A stretch of DNA of 64,000 nt from contig JAFGLW010000031.1 in NCBI GenBank assembly GCA_016927905.1, forward strand, positions 124,001 through 188,000, written 5' to 3'. The notes under the pieces were generated by a model that worked only from the letters and a program-made list of their open reading frames with translations, did not search any database and had not been told where the DNA came from. The position numbers and the translations under genes were made by a program. The DNA comes from a candidate division CSSED10-310 bacterium (lineage in GTDB: Bacteria > CSSED10-310 > JAFGJC01). Of this stretch, positions 62,593-64,000 are shown one piece after another; positions within the stretch are counted from its first letter, which is position 1; each line of letters starts with the position of its first letter.

Positions 62593-64000
62593 ATGAAAAA
62601 AGAGATATTCCGGGACCTTCTGATCCTTCTTGCTTTATTGCTGATTTTGGTTTGGCTGTCCGGATTGGCCTGGAACCGGTATTTCGATCCGGATGAATTT
62701 GAACATCTGCATGCATCCCGGTCGATCGCCCGGGGTCTGCGGGTCTATACTGACTTCTTCGAGCATCACATGCCCCTTCAATACATATTCCTCGTGCCGC
62801 TGCATCATATGTTGAACGACACCGAAATCTACCTGATATCGGGCCGTTATTTTTACTTCTGTTTCCTGATCCTGACCCTGGTCATGACCTACCTGATTGC
62901 CCGGAGAATGCTGAATCAAACTTCCGCTCTGCTGGCCTTAATGCTTTTGACCTGCAGTTTTGTTTTCAGGGAAAAAGCTGTTGAAATACGACCCGACAAT
63001 ATTCTTGTTCCCCTGTTTCTGGGCGGATTGGTTTGCCTGCTTATCGGGTTGGATCGCATGAAGAATGGAGCTTTCATCGGATCGGGAATGCTGTTCGGGT
63101 TATCCGTCTGGTCTTCGGTCAAGGCCGGACTGCTGATCGCCGCCGTTGGCGTTTCCTGTTTGATTTACGGGATTGCAGCAAGAAAAATCCGCAGGTTGTT
63201 TGTATGTGGAATTTGTGAAATGGCAGGATTTGGCGCTATTCTGACAATCGGCATTCTGATGGCATGGAAAATGGGTATTTTGAAAGATCTCTTTCACTTC
63301 AATTTCATTCAGAATGCAGACTGGAAGTATTCATTTCCGGTTCAACGGTCGATATCGGAAATAATGGCCAAAGATCCCGCGATCCTGGCGTTGTTCACGA
63401 CCGCCTGGGTGGCAACCGGCCTGAGAATGACATCGCGATACCGCCTGGCGTCAAGTGAAGGATTTCTGTTTTTTGTTCTGACGCTTTCTCTTGCTGGGAT
63501 TTTGATCTTCATTCCAAATCCTTATCTCCAGAATTTTCTGCCGGCACAGCCGCTCCTGGCGATTTTCGGTGTTCTCTGTCTCCGGAGATCGTTCACAGGT
63601 GAATCGCCAAGCCGGAAATGGTTCCGCCCATTCATTGCGGGGTGGATCACTCTGGCGGCAGGATATTCCGCAATTATCCTGGTGCGAACCCACTTTTTTG
63701 AATTTCAACTGCCGGCGGATCAGGTTTCCGGGCACTGGCTGACCATTCTAATGTGTCCGGTCATTGCCTTGGTGCCGTTTGCCAGCAGCCGGTTCTCAGC
63801 CCCCGTCGTCCTGCTGCTTGCTTTCTGGCCCGGCTTTCACCTTTTAAAGGGTAATCCGGGCAGGGAGTTTCAATTCGAGAAAATCCGGCAAATCAGGGAT
63901 TTGGCCGGTGATGACGGCACTGTTTTAGACGGTTGGACCGGATATGGCACATTGAGTGATCATGCGATTTTTTATCCGTTCATTCACATCGGTATCCGGA
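62593..64000 (+). CDS. GT39-like membrane glycosyltransferase, N-terminal part (runs off the right edge)
   Basis: At least 469 residues, open to the end of the window. The first helix is followed by YFDPDEFEHLHAS, the acidic D-x-D/E-H loop typical of ArnT/PMT-like GT-C enzymes. Then come ARGLRVYTDFFEHHMPLQY and about ten more membrane helices. Likely moves a sugar from a lipid-phosphate donor to an outer-surface acceptor. It is divergent from the MEMO gene with a 130-base spacer. Confidence 0.78.
   Translation, partial: MKKEIFRDLLILLALLLILVWLSGLAWNRYFDPDEFEHLHASRSIARGLRVYTDFFEHHMPLQYIFLVPLHHMLNDTEIYLISGRYFYFCFLILTLVMTYLIARRMLNQTSALLALMLLTCSFVFREKAVEIRPDNILVPLFLGGLVCLLIGLDRMKNGAFIGSGMLFGLSVWSSVKAGLLIAAVGVSCLIYGIAARKIRRLFVCGICEMAGFGAILTIGILMAWKMGILKDLFHFNFIQNADWKYSFPVQRSISEIMAKDPAILALFTTAWVATGLRMTSRYRLASSEGFLFFVLTLSLAGILIFIPNPYLQNFLPAQPLLAIFGVLCLRRSFTGESPSRKWFRPFIAGWITLAAGYSAIILVRTHFFEFQLPADQVSGHWLTILMCPVIALVPFASSRFSAPVVLLLAFWPGFHLLKGNPGREFQFEKIRQIRDLAGDDGTVLDGWTGYGTLSDHAIFYPFIHIGIR

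Overview
The window looks like chromosome of a diderm (Gram-negative type), strictly anaerobic, uncultured bacterium of mid-50s G+C. Diderm signs are a YbgF/CpoB-like lipoprotein, many lipobox or signal-peptide proteins and paired M16 peptidases. Anaerobic signs are an Rnf complex, an oxygen-sensitive aldehyde:ferredoxin oxidoreductase (AOR) type enzyme and HydABC/Nuo-like subunits. I cannot name the phylum from sequence alone. Mixed strands, tight operons and no phage or transposase genes suggest a native locus. No tRNA, rRNA, CRISPR or intact insertion sequence was seen.

Layout. 1-3.4 kb (minus): start of smc, then an ECF sigma factor with a soluble TPR-containing anti-sigma factor. 3.5-18.8 kb (plus): cell-envelope genes (YbgF-like, LysM), then dprA-topA-xerC-hslU, a fibronectin-like lipoprotein, dapA-dapB, an S55-type peptidase and two secreted proteins, closed by a terminator. 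18.9-26.2 kb: a molybdenum/tungsten region with a ModE-like regulator, fdhD, a ThiS/MoaD-ThiF pair and a three-gene redox complex. 26.4-33.8 kb: a Pro/Thr-linker surface protein, a DHODH-like flavoprotein and rnfBCDGEA. 33.8-47.4 kb: housekeeping and envelope genes (PHP phosphatase, M3 and M16 peptidases, exonuclease, ilvE, PIG-L deacetylase, large lipoprotein, membrane protein). 47.4-48.06 kb: repeat-rich spacer. 48.06-62.5 kb: a two-part cluster of proteasome-like proteins, ATP-grasp ligases, an M20 peptidase and a MEMO protein, interleaved with two secreted proteins. 62.6 kb to the end: start of a GT-C type membrane glycosyltransferase.

Two systems stand out. (1) In the redox operon the tungsten AOR is split in two. 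Its N-terminal tungstopterin domain is fused to a NuoE-like [2Fe-2S] subunit. Its C-terminal domains are fused to a NuoG/HydA-like iron-sulfur module. A NuoF-like flavoprotein gene lies between them. The result resembles HydABC with the hydrogenase part replaced by a divided AOR, and it sits beside cofactor genes and Rnf. (2) Four paralogous proteins of about 350 residues carry the N-terminal pattern of HslV/proteasome beta subunits. They form two tandem pairs. In each pair one member keeps Thr1, Asp17, Lys33 and the GSG serine, while the other has Ala at position 1 and lacks the Lys and the Ser. Each pair is near a glutathionylspermidine-synthase-like ATP-grasp ligase. The same window has hslU directly after xerC with no hslV, and its C-terminus lacks the usual HslV-docking tail, so a link between HslU and these proteins is a testable idea.

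All homology calls were made by eye from motifs; no searches were run.
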